From Bog-756 sp963845485 (lineage in GTDB: Bacteria > Actinomycetota > Acidimicrobiia > Acidimicrobiales > RAAP-2), in the NCBI GenBank assembly GCA_963845485.1, contig CAWJSI010000017.1:290456-354455 (forward strand): a stretch of DNA of 64,000 nucleotides, given 5' to 3'. Of the stretch, positions 36,116 through 45,057 are shown one piece after another; positions within the stretch are counted from its first letter, which is position 1, and every line of letters begins with the position of its first letter. Both the position numbers and the translations under genes were made by a program. Under the pieces are notes generated by a model. The model ran no database searches. It worked only from the letters and a program-made list of their open reading frames with translations, and was not told where the DNA came from.

Positions 36116-37641
36116 CAGCCCGCGGTCCGGTCGGCCAGAAGCGATGGCGACCACTTGTCTCGGAGCGTGCGGCGCAGCACCTTCCCCGACGGCAGGCGCG
36201 GGATCTCATCCACCACAATCAGGTACTGGAGGCGCTTGTAGGTCGCCAGCGAATCGGCCACCAGGGCTTGGAGCTCGCCATCGACCACCTGGGCATCCGG
36301 GTCGAGGGCCACCGCAGCTGCGGGGACTTCGCCCGACCGTTCGTCGACCACGCCGAACACGGCGCAGTCCAGCACCGCCGGATGGCTGAGCAGTACCGCC
36401 TCCACCTCGGCCGGCGCCACCTGGAAGCCGTTGACTTTGATCATCTCCTTCGAGCGGTCGGTCAGATGGACCCAACCCTCAGCCTCGAGCCACCCGACGT
36501 CACCGGTCCGATACCAACCGTCGGCAAAGGCATCCGACGAGGCCTCGTCGGGAAGGTACCCGGTCATGACCGAGTCGCTCATCACCTGGATCTCCCCGAT
36601 TTCCCCGGCAGGAAGTACCGCTCCTGATTCGAGATCGGCGATCCGGAGCGCGATACCGGGCGGGGGCAGCCCGGCCGAGTCGAGTCGCCACTCGCCGGGA
36701 CGGTCGACTGGGTTGGCGGCGATTACCGGGACTTCGCTCGCCCCGTAGGCAGGCAACCACCGCACTCCGGTGCGCTTGGTCACGATCTCGGCCACGCTCG
36801 CCGTCACCGGTGTTGCCCCCCACATGATGTAGCGGAGGGAGGAGAGATCGTAGTCCTCGAGGCGGGGGTGGTTGGCCAGCGCCAAGGCAATCGGAGCCAC
36901 CGCCATCTCGAGCGTCATCCGCTCCGAGACGATGCGCGCCAGCACCTCGTCGAGGTCAAAACGGCGGTGCAGGCGGACCGTGGCACCGGCCGACACCGCA
37001 GCCAGCAGGTTCAAGAGACCAAGAATGTGTGAGGGTGGGGTCGCCACCTGGAAGCGGTCGTCTGGTCCGAGCCCTAGCACCGCGACCCAGTGGTCCGTAG
37101 CCAGCCCCATCGACGCATGCGTATGTCGAACGGCCTTGGGCATCCCCGTGGTGCCAGAGCTGAATACGAGAACCGACTCGTCGCCGGCCTGCGTTCGGCC
37201 GGGAGTGAGTTCGGACTGGCTGTGGCCGAGAGGCCTGACAGCAGGGTCATCGAGGTCGGTGACCGCACCCGCACCGAGCAGGTCCCCCAGCAAGGACGAG
37301 CTGACGCTATCGGTCACAGCATGCACAGGAGTGGTCAATCCGAGCGCATGGCTCACTTCCGCCCGTTTCCACGCCGGGCTGATCAGCACCGATGCCCCGC
37401 CTAGCTTGCTCACGGCCTGGACGGCAACGATGAACTCCATGCGGTTGGCCATCATGATGGCCACACGGTCTCCCGCCCCGACGCCGCGCGTGGTGAGGTG
37501 TCGGGCGAAGGCGTTGCTCATGCATTCGAGATCCCGGAACGACCACCGTTGGTCGTCGCTTCGGAGGGCGTCACGATCCCCGAATCGCTGCGCGGCCCGC
37601 TGCAGGGCTCCGTGCATCAGATCCGATCCCATTGGAAACAT
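36115..37641 (-). CDS. AMP-forming acyl-CoA ligase
   Basis: A 508-residue adenylate-forming ligase that activates a carboxylic acid to its CoA thioester. The ATP loop is SSGTTGMPKAVRHTH, followed by the aromatic/adenylate segment LPAYGASEVPV, the hinge segment WYRTGDVGWLEAEGWVHLTDRSKEMIKVNGFQV, and the catalytic Lys in PRLPSGKVLRR. It heads a three-gene unit with the two dehydrogenase subunits. It diverges by only 55 bp from another acyl-CoA dehydrogenase gene. The substrate acid is not predictable. Confidence 0.9.
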   Translation of the reverse strand: MFPMGSDLMHGALQRAAQRFGDRDALRSDDQRWSFRDLECMSNAFARHLTTRGVGAGDRVAIMMANRMEFIVAVQAVSKLGGASVLISPAWKRAEVSHALGLTTPVHAVTDSVSSSLLGDLLGAGAVTDLDDPAVRPLGHSQSELTPGRTQAGDESVLVFSSGTTGMPKAVRHTHASMGLATDHWVAVLGLGPDDRFQVATPPSHILGLLNLLAAVSAGATVRLHRRFDLDEVLARIVSERMTLEMAVAPIALALANHPRLEDYDLSSLRYIMWGATPVTASVAEIVTKRTGVRWLPAYGASEVPVIAANPVDRPGEWRLDSAGLPPPGIALRIADLESGAVLPAGEIGEIQVMSDSVMTGYLPDEASSDAFADGWYRTGDVGWLEAEGWVHLTDRSKEMIKVNGFQVAPAEVEAVLLSHPAVLDCAVFGVVDERSGEVPAAAVALDPDAQVVDGELQALVADSLATYKRLQYLIVVDEIPRLPSGKVLRRTLRDKWSPSLLADRTAG

Positions 37642-37682
37642 TCTTCTCTATTTTGAGATCGACCGTCAACATTTATCAGAGG

Positions 37683-37697
37683 TACACTTCTCCGATA
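37683..37697 (+). promoter_or_regulatory. Candidate leaderless promoter in a 55-bp divergent region
   Basis: TACACT (37683-37688) is followed by 8 bases and the ATG at 37697, with no ribosome site. Sequence AGAGG-TACA-CTTCT around it is a loose version of the GAGAAC-type sites found elsewhere in the island. Confidence 0.45.
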
Positions 37698-38860
37698 TGC
37701 AGACTACGGACGCGAACCCCCCCACCAGCGAGGACGTGCGAGAAGAGATCGTCGACACCGTCCGAAGGTTCGTGGCTCGCGAGGTGACGCCGGTGGCGTC
37801 CGAGTTCGAGCACGCTGACCGGTTCCCCGCCGTCATCATCGAGCAGATGCGCACGATGGGCCTCTTCGGCATCACCATCCCCGAGGCCTATGGCGGACTG
37901 GGGCTCGACCTGCTCACCTACATCGGCGTCATCGAGGAGCTCGCCTACGGCTGGATGAGTCTGACCGGGGTGATCAACACCCACACCATGGCGGCCACCC
38001 TCCTCATGGCCCACGGGAACGACGAACAAAAGAAGCGGTTCCTGCCCGTGATGGCGACCGGCGAACGGCGCGGAGCGCTGTCGCTCTCAGAGCCGGACGC
38101 CGGTAGCGACACGCGCAATATCGGCTGCAAGGCTCGTCGTGACGGGGACGAGTATGTGGTCAACGGCACCAAGGCCTGGGTCACTAACGGTGAACGGGCC
38201 GGCATCGTGGCGCTGGCCGTCCGTACCGAAGAGGGCATCTCCGCTGTCATGGTCGAGAAGGATCCGGGCGGCAGCTTCGAGGGAATCACCGTCAGCAAGC
38301 ATGTAGGCAAGCTGGGCTATCGAGGCGTCGAAACCGTCGAGATGGCCTACACCGACCACCGTGTCCCCGTCGCCAACCTCATCGGCGAGGCGGGACGGGG
38401 TCTGCCCCAGATTCTCGGCGTGCTCGAGGTGGGCCGGATCAACATCGCGTCGCGGGCGGTCGGTGTGGCCCGTGCCGCCTTCGATGCCGCCCTCGCCTAC
38501 GCCCAGGAACGGACCACGTTCGGCAAGCCCATCGCTGAGCATCAGGCCATCCAGCTCAAGTTGGCCGACATGGCCACGCGACTGGAGGCCTCCCGTCTGC
38601 TGACCCGCAACGCTGCCGAGCGGAAGATGGCCGGACTGCGTTGCGACGTGGAAGCAGGAATGGCCAAGCTCTTCGCCAGTGAGACCGCCCTGGAACTGGC
38701 CACCGAGTCGATGCGCATCCACGGCGGGGTCGGCTACACCACGGACCTGCCCGTCGAGCGGTACTACCGCGATGCTCCACTCATGGTTATCGGCGAGGGG
38801 ACCAACGAGATCCAGAGGCTTGTCATTGCACGGGGACTGTTGGCGAGGTCGAGACGCTGA
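37697..38860 (+). CDS. Acyl-CoA dehydrogenase (homomeric type)
   Basis: A 387-residue classical acyl-CoA dehydrogenase. It has ALSLSEPDAGSDTRNI and VNGTKAWVTNGERAG for FAD and substrate binding. The C-terminal IGEGTNEIQRLVIARGLL keeps the EGT triplet in which the catalytic Glu of medium/short-chain enzymes lies. It is therefore expected to work alone as a homotetramer, unlike the two pairs in the window. It appears leaderless and is divergently expressed with the ligase operon. Confidence 0.9.
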   Translation: MQTTDANPPTSEDVREEIVDTVRRFVAREVTPVASEFEHADRFPAVIIEQMRTMGLFGITIPEAYGGLGLDLLTYIGVIEELAYGWMSLTGVINTHTMAATLLMAHGNDEQKKRFLPVMATGERRGALSLSEPDAGSDTRNIGCKARRDGDEYVVNGTKAWVTNGERAGIVALAVRTEEGISAVMVEKDPGGSFEGITVSKHVGKLGYRGVETVEMAYTDHRVPVANLIGEAGRGLPQILGVLEVGRINIASRAVGVARAAFDAALAYAQERTTFGKPIAEHQAIQLKLADMATRLEASRLLTRNAAERKMAGLRCDVEAGMAKLFASETALELATESMRIHGGVGYTTDLPVERYYRDAPLMVIGEGTNEIQRLVIARGLLARSRR

Positions 38861-38884
38861 CGGCCACGCCGGTCGTCCACTCGG

Positions 38885-39757
38885 TCAGAGCCGCGCCGAC
38901 ACGGGTCGAGTGCTGTCGAGACCGGCTGGGACAAAGGCCCGAATCATGCCGTCCTGGGTAAACGATGCGATCAATCGCCCCTGTTCGGTGAAGATCTGGC
39001 CCCGCACGTAGCTCATGCCCCGGCCCACCTGGGTGCTCTCGTGGTGGTAGAGGAGCCAGCCTTCCCAGGCCACGGGCTCGTGGAAGGTTACAGCGATGCC
39101 CATCACCCCGGTCGATACCGAGTCGTGGGCCATCGACGTCCCGATGCCAGGATGACCACGCATAGTTGTCGACACCGACAGGTGTCCGGTGAAGTGTGCG
39201 AGCAGCGCCTTGGCCAGGTCCCGGCGCTCCGGTACCGGGTCGTATCGGAGCCACGCGTCGATGACCGGTGGACCGATCTCTTCGGGGTCGTTCGGGTCGG
39301 TGATGCCCACTAGGCGCAACTGACGCCCGACCAACGGCATCTCGAAGGGCACTGCATCCTCGGGCACCGCCACGTCGGGCTTCGGGTGGTGATGGGTGAT
39401 GACGTCGTCCTGTTCGACATCGGCGAGGAGCGTGACCGACGCGCACCGCCGCCCACCCTGGGACACGGTGACTACCGCGCTGGCGAAGGTTCGGCCCTCA
39501 TGCAAGACGTCCACATCGAACTCGAGCGCCCGCTCCCCGTCCACTGTGCGGACGAATACGGCGTGGGCCGTGCGGACCGAGTGTCCAGGCAGTGACTTGG
39601 AACAGGCCACGATGGCCTGCGCCAACAACTGGCTCCCGTCGACCACGCTCCGGGAACCGCCGTCACTGATGCCGCCGTAGCGATGCAGGCCTGTCGACTC
39701 GACGTCGAACACCGCCATCATGTGGTCGAGCGTCGACTCGGTCTCCTTGGGGCTCAT
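38885..39757 (-). CDS. TesB-type acyl-CoA thioesterase
   Basis: A 290-residue double-hotdog thioesterase that hydrolyses acyl-CoA to free acid and CoA. The first hotdog has DGSQLLAQAIVACSKSLPG and GRTFASAVVTVSQGG; the second ends with the signature YVRGQIFTEQGRLIASFTQDG. The size and layout match TesB/acyl-CoA thioesterase II. The ATG overlaps the end of the DUF427 gene (ATGA). In a degradation island it may recycle CoA from stalled intermediates. Confidence 0.88.
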   Translation of the reverse strand: MSPKETESTLDHMMAVFDVESTGLHRYGGISDGGSRSVVDGSQLLAQAIVACSKSLPGHSVRTAHAVFVRTVDGERALEFDVDVLHEGRTFASAVVTVSQGGRRCASVTLLADVEQDDVITHHHPKPDVAVPEDAVPFEMPLVGRQLRLVGITDPNDPEEIGPPVIDAWLRYDPVPERRDLAKALLAHFTGHLSVSTTMRGHPGIGTSMAHDSVSTGVMGIAVTFHEPVAWEGWLLYHHESTQVGRGMSYVRGQIFTEQGRLIASFTQDGMIRAFVPAGLDSTRPVSARL

Positions 39758-40134
39758 CGCCCCGAGACCGCCGGTGAGGCGACACCGACCCGCAGCTCGA
39801 CAACATCCTGGAAGAAAGCGACGTAGCCGCGAATCCTCGCCACCTCACGAAAGGGATCCTCGTACGACCAGATGTAGATGTCCTCCCCGAACCGCTGGTA
39901 GGTGGCCACGCCCTTGAACGGGCACACGCTGGTCCGGTCGTCAGTAGTGAAGAGGTCCAACCGGACGTCCTGTGGCGGAAAGTAGAAGACGAGGCCGTGG
40001 TCCTGCTCGTCCACGAGGAGACAGCGCCGGCTGTCGGCCAGCAGCTGTCCGCCCCCTGACACCGTCACCCGGTTGCGCCGGGCCAGGATGTCGACCCGGT
40101 AGTCCGGTCGTTCGGTGAATGCCGACGGCTCCAC
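39754..40134 (-). CDS. DUF427 domain protein
   Basis: A 126-residue protein matching DUF427: ARRNRVTVSGGGQLLADSRR, VFYFPPQDVRLDLF, TSVCPFKGVATYQRF and the closing VARIRGYVAFF. The family is a small beta-rich fold of unknown role. The GTG at 40134 has an ideal GGAGGTG site eight bases upstream, so the longer open frame is not used. It is coupled to the TesB-type thioesterase gene. Confidence 0.88.
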   Translation of the reverse strand: MEPSAFTERPDYRVDILARRNRVTVSGGGQLLADSRRCLLVDEQDHGLVFYFPPQDVRLDLFTTDDRTSVCPFKGVATYQRFGEDIYIWSYEDPFREVARIRGYVAFFQDVVELRVGVASPAVSGR

Positions 40135-40234
40135 TGCTACACCTCCCCTACTCGTTGGCTCCCTGCGATCCGTGGTAGTCAGGGTGGTACTACCCAGAGG
40201 ATTTGGAACTCCACCTGTTCGGAGGGAGACCGTT

Positions 40235-40534
40235 GTGATCGTCGTTGCCGGATACTTTGACATGGCCGAAGGAGACCGCCGGACCTACTTGGATTCCAAG
40301 GCGGCCCAGGCAGCCCACACCCTCTCCGAGTCGGGTTGCCAGGAGTACGCATTCTCGGCCGACGACGCCCATCCGGGACGAGTACGGCTGATCGAGCTGT
40401 GGGACACGATGGATGATCTGGCCGCTCACCTGGCCAACCTGCGGGCCTCGGCTCCGGGCCCGAGCCCGGTGGCCGTCCTGTCCTCGGCGTTCCACGTGTT
40501 CGAGGCCACGCCCACCCAGCTCCCCTCGGCTTAG
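40235..40534 (+). CDS. Antibiotic-biosynthesis-monooxygenase (ABM)-fold protein
   Basis: A 99-residue ferredoxin-like-fold protein of the YgiN/ABM kind. Typical pieces are IVVAGYFDMAEGDRRTYLDS, GCQEYAFSADDAHPGRVRLIELWDT and the His/Glu-rich helix with AHLA. Members act as small cofactor-free oxygenases or quinone-handling proteins. The GTG at 40235 has GGAGGGAG about 6-9 bases upstream. It is divergent from the DUF427 gene and its stop overlaps the convergent CoA-transferase gene by 4 bp. Confidence 0.75.
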   Translation: MIVVAGYFDMAEGDRRTYLDSKAAQAAHTLSESGCQEYAFSADDAHPGRVRLIELWDTMDDLAAHLANLRASAPGPSPVAVLSSAFHVFEATPTQLPSA

Positions 40535-41763
40535 AGCCCCTCAGACGATTCAGCAACACGTCCTGCCAACTCGGCCAGGACCTCGTCGGTATGCTGCCCG
40601 AGCCTCGGAACTGGCCCATACTGCCGCAACGGCACGTCCGAGAAGCTGACCGGGCCGTTCACCGAGCGCTGCACTCCACCCCTGTCGCCGCCGTCGATCT
40701 CGGCGATCCCCCCGTTGGCCAGTAACTGTGGGTCTTCGACGACCTCGGCCGGGGTTTGGGCGGGGGCCCACCACACGCCCTCCCGGTCGAATCGCTCAGC
40801 CCAGACATCGAGCGGGTGCTGGGCCACGATCTCGTCCAAGAGGGCGATCACCTCGGTCCGGTTGCGACGGATGGCGCCGGCGTCGGCGAACCGGGGGTCC
40901 TCCAAGAGGTCGGGCCGGTCGAGGGCGCGACAGACGGCGGGGATGTGCCGGGCCGCCTCGAGCCCGGTGAAAAAGAACCACCGACCGTCGGCGGCGCGGT
41001 ACGGGTTCATCAGAGGTGCCTGGTTACGGTTCCTCGACTCGGCCTTCGCCACCTTGCCCAAGGTCATCTGAAGACCGAGGTCCCATCCCAGAACGTAGGT
41101 ACCTGTCCGCAGCAACGACACCTCGACCACCCGGCCTGCTCCGGTCACCCGCTGTTCCATCACCGCAGCCAGCAAGCCAGCCAAAGCAGCTAGGCCGGTG
41201 ATGTGATCGCCAATCCCGCCCCGGGCGTTGAGCGGGTTCCCTTCGGAGTCGGCCATCTGGATCGACAGACCGGAGCGGGCCCAGAACGCGCCGATGTCGT
41301 AGGTGGGCCGGTCCCGCTCCTCCCCGTTCAGGCCGTACCCGCTGATACTGCAATACACCAGGTGGGGATGACGGGCCACCGTAGCGCTAGGCACGAGGCC
41401 GAGCCCGTCGAGCGAGTCGGGGCGCAGATTGGAGATAAAGACGTCGGCGGTCGCCAACAGCTCCTCCAACCGGGCGCGGCCCTCCTCCTCTCGGAGATTG
41501 AGGACCACGCTGCGCTTGCCCCGATTGTCGAGGGCGAAGGCAGGATTGGGCATATCGCTCTCGATGCCGAGGGACCCGAAGACCTGCCGCATCGGGTCCC
41601 CGGCAGGGGCTTCGACCTTGATGACATCGGCACCCCAGTCGGCCAGCAGGGCGGCGGCCGAGGGCGCCGCGACCCACACCCCCATCTCCACCACCCGAAG
41701 GCCAGCGAAGCTGGACAGCCCACGCCCCGGTGTTCCGGGTCGCTTCAGGGGATCCGGGGTCAT
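40531..41763 (-). CDS. Family III CoA-transferase (CaiB/BaiF type)
   Basis: A 410-residue class III CoA-transferase that moves CoA between carboxylic acids. N-terminal blocks are GLRVVEMGVWVAAPSAAALLADWGADVIKVE and NRGKRSVVLNLREEEG. The catalytic region is YCSISGYGLNGEERDRPTYD with the later GDHITGLAALAGLLAA. The ATG overlaps the stop of the upstream acyl-CoA ligase gene (ATGA). The two enzymes offer alternative routes to the same type of CoA thioester. It lies in the central part of the catabolic island. Confidence 0.9.
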   Translation of the reverse strand: MTPDPLKRPGTPGRGLSSFAGLRVVEMGVWVAAPSAAALLADWGADVIKVEAPAGDPMRQVFGSLGIESDMPNPAFALDNRGKRSVVLNLREEEGRARLEELLATADVFISNLRPDSLDGLGLVPSATVARHPHLVYCSISGYGLNGEERDRPTYDIGAFWARSGLSIQMADSEGNPLNARGGIGDHITGLAALAGLLAAVMEQRVTGAGRVVEVSLLRTGTYVLGWDLGLQMTLGKVAKAESRNRNQAPLMNPYRAADGRWFFFTGLEAARHIPAVCRALDRPDLLEDPRFADAGAIRRNRTEVIALLDEIVAQHPLDVWAERFDREGVWWAPAQTPAEVVEDPQLLANGGIAEIDGGDRGGVQRSVNGPVSFSDVPLRQYGPVPRLGQHTDEVLAELAGRVAESSEGL

Positions 41764-43358
41764 CCGGCCGCCTCGGCACGTCGCGCCTTGGCCATGGCTC
41801 GGAGCTCGTCCTTGACGACCTTGCCGGTGGCGTTGACAGGGATCTCGTCGACTACAGCCACCTCCCGCGGCACCTTGTAGTTGGCCATCTGACCTCGGCA
41901 CCATTCGATGATCTCGGTAGCCGAGCCACTCGCAGCGCCCGTCACCACAAAGGCCATTCCCACCTCACCTAGTCGGTCGTCAGGGATGCCGATGACAGCA
42001 GCTTGTCGGATGTTGGGGTGGCGCAGGAGGAAGTTCTCGATCTCGGCCGGGTAGGCGTTGAAGCCCCCCACGATGAACATGTCCTTCACCCGTCCCACGA
42101 TCGACAGACACCCGACCTCGTCGATGATTCCTATGTCGCCTGTCCGGAGCCAACCGTCCGACGAGAGGCTGAGCGCGGTCGCTTCGGGGTCTTCGAGGTA
42201 ATGGGCCATGACGCTCCCGCCCCGCAGGACCACTTCGCCGGGAACGCCCACGCCCACATCGCCGTCGTCGCCCACGATGCGGAGTTCGAACCCGGGCCGG
42301 GGACGTCCCACGGTGGTGGCGATGGTCTCAGCATCGTCCTCGGGCGAGGTGGCGGCCGCCGTTCCTGCCTCGGTGAGGCCGTAGCCGGTGATCACCGTGG
42401 TGAAGGGCAGTTCGGCGAGAACCCGGCGGACCAGTTGCACCGGGATGTCAGCCGCACCGGTTACCGCGACCCGCAAGGTGGCGAGTCGACGCGATCCGCG
42501 CTCGGGGTGGTCCAGGATGGACTGGTAGAGGGTCGGAGGCCCGGGCAGGACCGTGACCCGATCCTCGTCCACCCGCTCGAGGATGCGGTCGACGTCGAAC
42601 ACCGCCTCGGGAAGCATGGTGGCACCGCTGGCCACACAGGCCAGGATGCCCGCCTTCAGCCCAAACATGTGGAAGTACGGATTCACCATGAGGTAGCGGT
42701 CTCCGACGGTCAGGCCGGTCATCGCCACCCAGTCGGTGGCTACGCACAGCGTCCGGTCATGGGTCATGACCACACCTTTGGGCGCCCCGGTGGTTCCCGA
42801 AGTGAAGAGGATGTCCGACCAATCCCCGGGGTCGAGCGCCGCCGCCCGTCGTTCGGCATCGGCCCGTGAGGACTCGGTGGCCCGAGCCGCAAACGTCAGC
42901 CAGGACTCGGTACCCGCAGGAGTTGGGCCGCGGGCAATGACTGTCGTCTCGAGATCAGGGAGGTCGATCTGGGTGTCGCGCAGCAATGCCACATAGTCGG
43001 TGCCCAAGAAGTCGGTGACCGCTACCAGCACGCGGGCACGGCTCCGCACCAGGATGTCCGCTGCCTCTCTCCCCTTGAAGCGGGTGTTGATGGGCACTAA
43101 GACGGCGCCGGCCGCGGACAGTCCCAGCACAGCCACCACCCACTCGGTGCAGTTGAACGCCCAGATGGCCACCCGATCCCCGGACTCGATGCCCGATGCC
43201 ACCAGGGCAGCCGCAAAAGCGTTGGCCTGTTCGGCCAGTTCGGCGTAGCTAAGTCGGGTGCCGGCCTCCTCGATGGCGATGAGGTCACCGAACCTGGTCG
43301 CCGCTAGGGCCATTATCGACGGGATGGTGGTTGACGGTCTGCCTAGGCCGTCGGTCAT
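41760..43358 (-). CDS. AMP-forming acyl-CoA ligase
   Basis: A 532-residue fatty-acid-CoA ligase-like protein (FadD3-like in length and pattern). The ATP loop is TSGTTGAPKGVVMTH, the adenylate motif is ITGYGLTEAGTAAAT, the hinge is WLRTGDIGIIDEVGCLSIVGRVKDMFIVGGFN, and the catalytic Lys is in VNATGKVVKDEL. The ATG at 43358 starts the family-conserved region; the frame is open far upstream but has no family similarity there. It is divergent from the P450 gene over about 400 bp that hold two GAGAAC-type sites and a conserved promoter block. Confidence 0.9.
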   Translation of the reverse strand: MTDGLGRPSTTIPSIMALAATRFGDLIAIEEAGTRLSYAELAEQANAFAAALVASGIESGDRVAIWAFNCTEWVVAVLGLSAAGAVLVPINTRFKGREAADILVRSRARVLVAVTDFLGTDYVALLRDTQIDLPDLETTVIARGPTPAGTESWLTFAARATESSRADAERRAAALDPGDWSDILFTSGTTGAPKGVVMTHDRTLCVATDWVAMTGLTVGDRYLMVNPYFHMFGLKAGILACVASGATMLPEAVFDVDRILERVDEDRVTVLPGPPTLYQSILDHPERGSRRLATLRVAVTGAADIPVQLVRRVLAELPFTTVITGYGLTEAGTAAATSPEDDAETIATTVGRPRPGFELRIVGDDGDVGVGVPGEVVLRGGSVMAHYLEDPEATALSLSSDGWLRTGDIGIIDEVGCLSIVGRVKDMFIVGGFNAYPAEIENFLLRHPNIRQAAVIGIPDDRLGEVGMAFVVTGAASGSATEIIEWCRGQMANYKVPREVAVVDEIPVNATGKVVKDELRAMAKARRAEAAG

Positions 43359-43766
43359 CGTGCAACGGCCTCGGGGACGTTCGTCAGTGAGGCGCCCGTG
43401 TCGAACAGGGAAATGCTCACCGCTCGCTTCGCCATCGGCTCCATCCTTCGTCGTGCCCAAATTGAGAACGGCCCTACGTACGAGGGAGAGTACCGTTATT
43501 TCTCGGCTGACGCCACCACATGCAGGTTCGGACAGGCAGGCCAGCCGGGTCAATTCCCGCAGGTCAAGGGAGAGATCCCTTGCCGCGACGCCTATGACGG
43601 CCCGCAATCCCGAGCTGGCGGAGAACGTGCTTCTTTTTTGTATGCCATGCTGGTTTTTGTCGACTGGCGCACCAGGCGGCACGCCACCGTGCACGGCGGC
43701 GGTCCGGAAACCGGGGGATCGGGCGGTTCGCCGCCAACGACCACCATGGACGCGATGGGGACTCAG
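43359..43766. other. Long divergent regulatory region (ligase / P450)
   Basis: No gene is supported in these 408 bp. It contains GAGAACGG at 43464 preceded by AATT, and at 43621-43660 a 40-bp block that is 30/40 identical to 61451-61490. AT-rich promoter sequence follows at 43631-43660. Confidence 0.6.
43621..43660 (+). promoter_or_regulatory. Conserved promoter block, copy 1
   Basis: The block holds GAGAACGTGCTTCTTTTTTG then TGCCATGCT and GGTTTTTG. It aligns without gaps to 61451-61490 at 30 of 40 positions. ATGCTGGTTT resembles an extended -10 element (TGN plus a T-ended hexamer), which would start the P450 mRNA about 100 bases upstream of the gene. Confidence 0.55.
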
Positions 43767-44972
43767 ATGACCACGATGGAATCCGACATCTACTACGACC
43801 CGTACGACTTCGAGATCGACACGGATCCCTATCCGGTGTGGCGTCGGCTTCGGGACGAACAGCCCACCTACTACAACGAGCGCTACGACTTCTATGCCCT
43901 CAGCCGGTTCGATGACGTCGACGCCTGCTCGAAACAGTGGGAGACCTACATCTCGAGCAAGGGCACGCTGCTCGAGATCATCAAGGCCGACATCGACCTT
44001 CCTCCGGGGTCGATCATCTTTGAGGACCCCCCGACCCACGACATCCACCGACGGATCCTGTCCCGGGTCTTCACCCCTCGGGCCATCAACGACCTGGAGC
44101 CGAAGATCCGTGATTTCTGCGCCCGGAGCCTTGACCCTCTGGTGGGTACGGACGGATTCGACTTCATCGAGGACCTCGGTGCCCAGATGCCCATGCGTAC
44201 CATCGGCATGCTGCTCGGCATCCCCGAGTCCGACCAAGAGGCCATCCGTGACCGGATCGATGAGGGACTGCGCCTCACCGAAGGTGGGATGCCCGACTTC
44301 GACAAAGCCTACGGCGAAGGCATGGCGGCCACGGAAGGCTTCGCCGAGTACATCGACTGGCGGGCCTCCCACCCCTCCGACGACCTCATGACCGAACTGC
44401 TCCAGGCCGAGTTCGAAGACGTGGACGGTACCGTACGACGACTGACCCGCGAAGAGGTGCTGAGCTACGTCAACCTGATCGCCGCCGCCGGTAATGAAAC
44501 CACGGCCCGGCTCATCGGATGGACGGGCAAAGTGCTCGCCGAACACCCCGACCAGCGCCGCCAGCTGGTGGAGGACCGCACCCTCGTGCCCAACGCCATC
44601 GAGGAGCTCTTGCGCTACGAGTCGCCCTCCCCCGTACAAGCCCGGTACGTGACACGGGACGTCGAGCACCACGGCGTCTCCGTCCCGGCCGGGAGCACGG
44701 TGCTGTTGTTGACCGCCTCGGGAAACCGTGACGACCGCCACTTCCCCGATGCTGATCGATTCGACATCCACCGCAACATCGACCACCACCTCGCCTTCGG
44801 TTACGGCATCCACTTCTGCCTGGGTTCGGCCCTGGCCCGGATGGAAGGGCGCATCGCCCTGGATGAGGTCCTGCAGCGGTTCCCGACATGGGAGGTCGAC
44901 TGGGACAACGCCGTCCAAACCAGGACCTCGACGGTCCGGGGATGGGACAAGCTGCCCGTCGTAACCTCCTGA
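43767..44972 (+). CDS. Cytochrome P450
   Basis: A 401-residue soluble P450. The I-helix oxygen-binding motif is AAGNETTARL, the K-helix ExxR lies in EELLRYESP, and the heme-binding loop is FGYGIHFCLGSALARMEG with the cysteine near 351. The sequence resembles actinobacterial P450s of steroid and terpene oxidation, but the substrate is unassigned. Four in-frame ATGs lie close together (43746, 43755, 43767, 43776); GGGGA seven bases before 43767 favours that one. No ferredoxin gene is adjacent. The next SDR gene follows after 85 bp. Confidence 0.9.
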   Translation: MTTMESDIYYDPYDFEIDTDPYPVWRRLRDEQPTYYNERYDFYALSRFDDVDACSKQWETYISSKGTLLEIIKADIDLPPGSIIFEDPPTHDIHRRILSRVFTPRAINDLEPKIRDFCARSLDPLVGTDGFDFIEDLGAQMPMRTIGMLLGIPESDQEAIRDRIDEGLRLTEGGMPDFDKAYGEGMAATEGFAEYIDWRASHPSDDLMTELLQAEFEDVDGTVRRLTREEVLSYVNLIAAAGNETTARLIGWTGKVLAEHPDQRRQLVEDRTLVPNAIEELLRYESPSPVQARYVTRDVEHHGVSVPAGSTVLLLTASGNRDDRHFPDADRFDIHRNIDHHLAFGYGIHFCLGSALARMEGRIALDEVLQRFPTWEVDWDNAVQTRTSTVRGWDKLPVVTS

Positions 44973-45057
44973 CCATCATGTACCTTCGCAATGGGTGTTG
45001 GGCATCGAACGGGGGCGAAGCGATGGACGAGCACACAGGAGAGAGGAAACCCCCGTC

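Noticed and set aside
43359..44918. Extension of the acyl-CoA ligase frame to about 1050 residues
   Set aside because: The extra part is antisense to the P450 gene and its promoter region; the family-conserved ligase begins at 43358.
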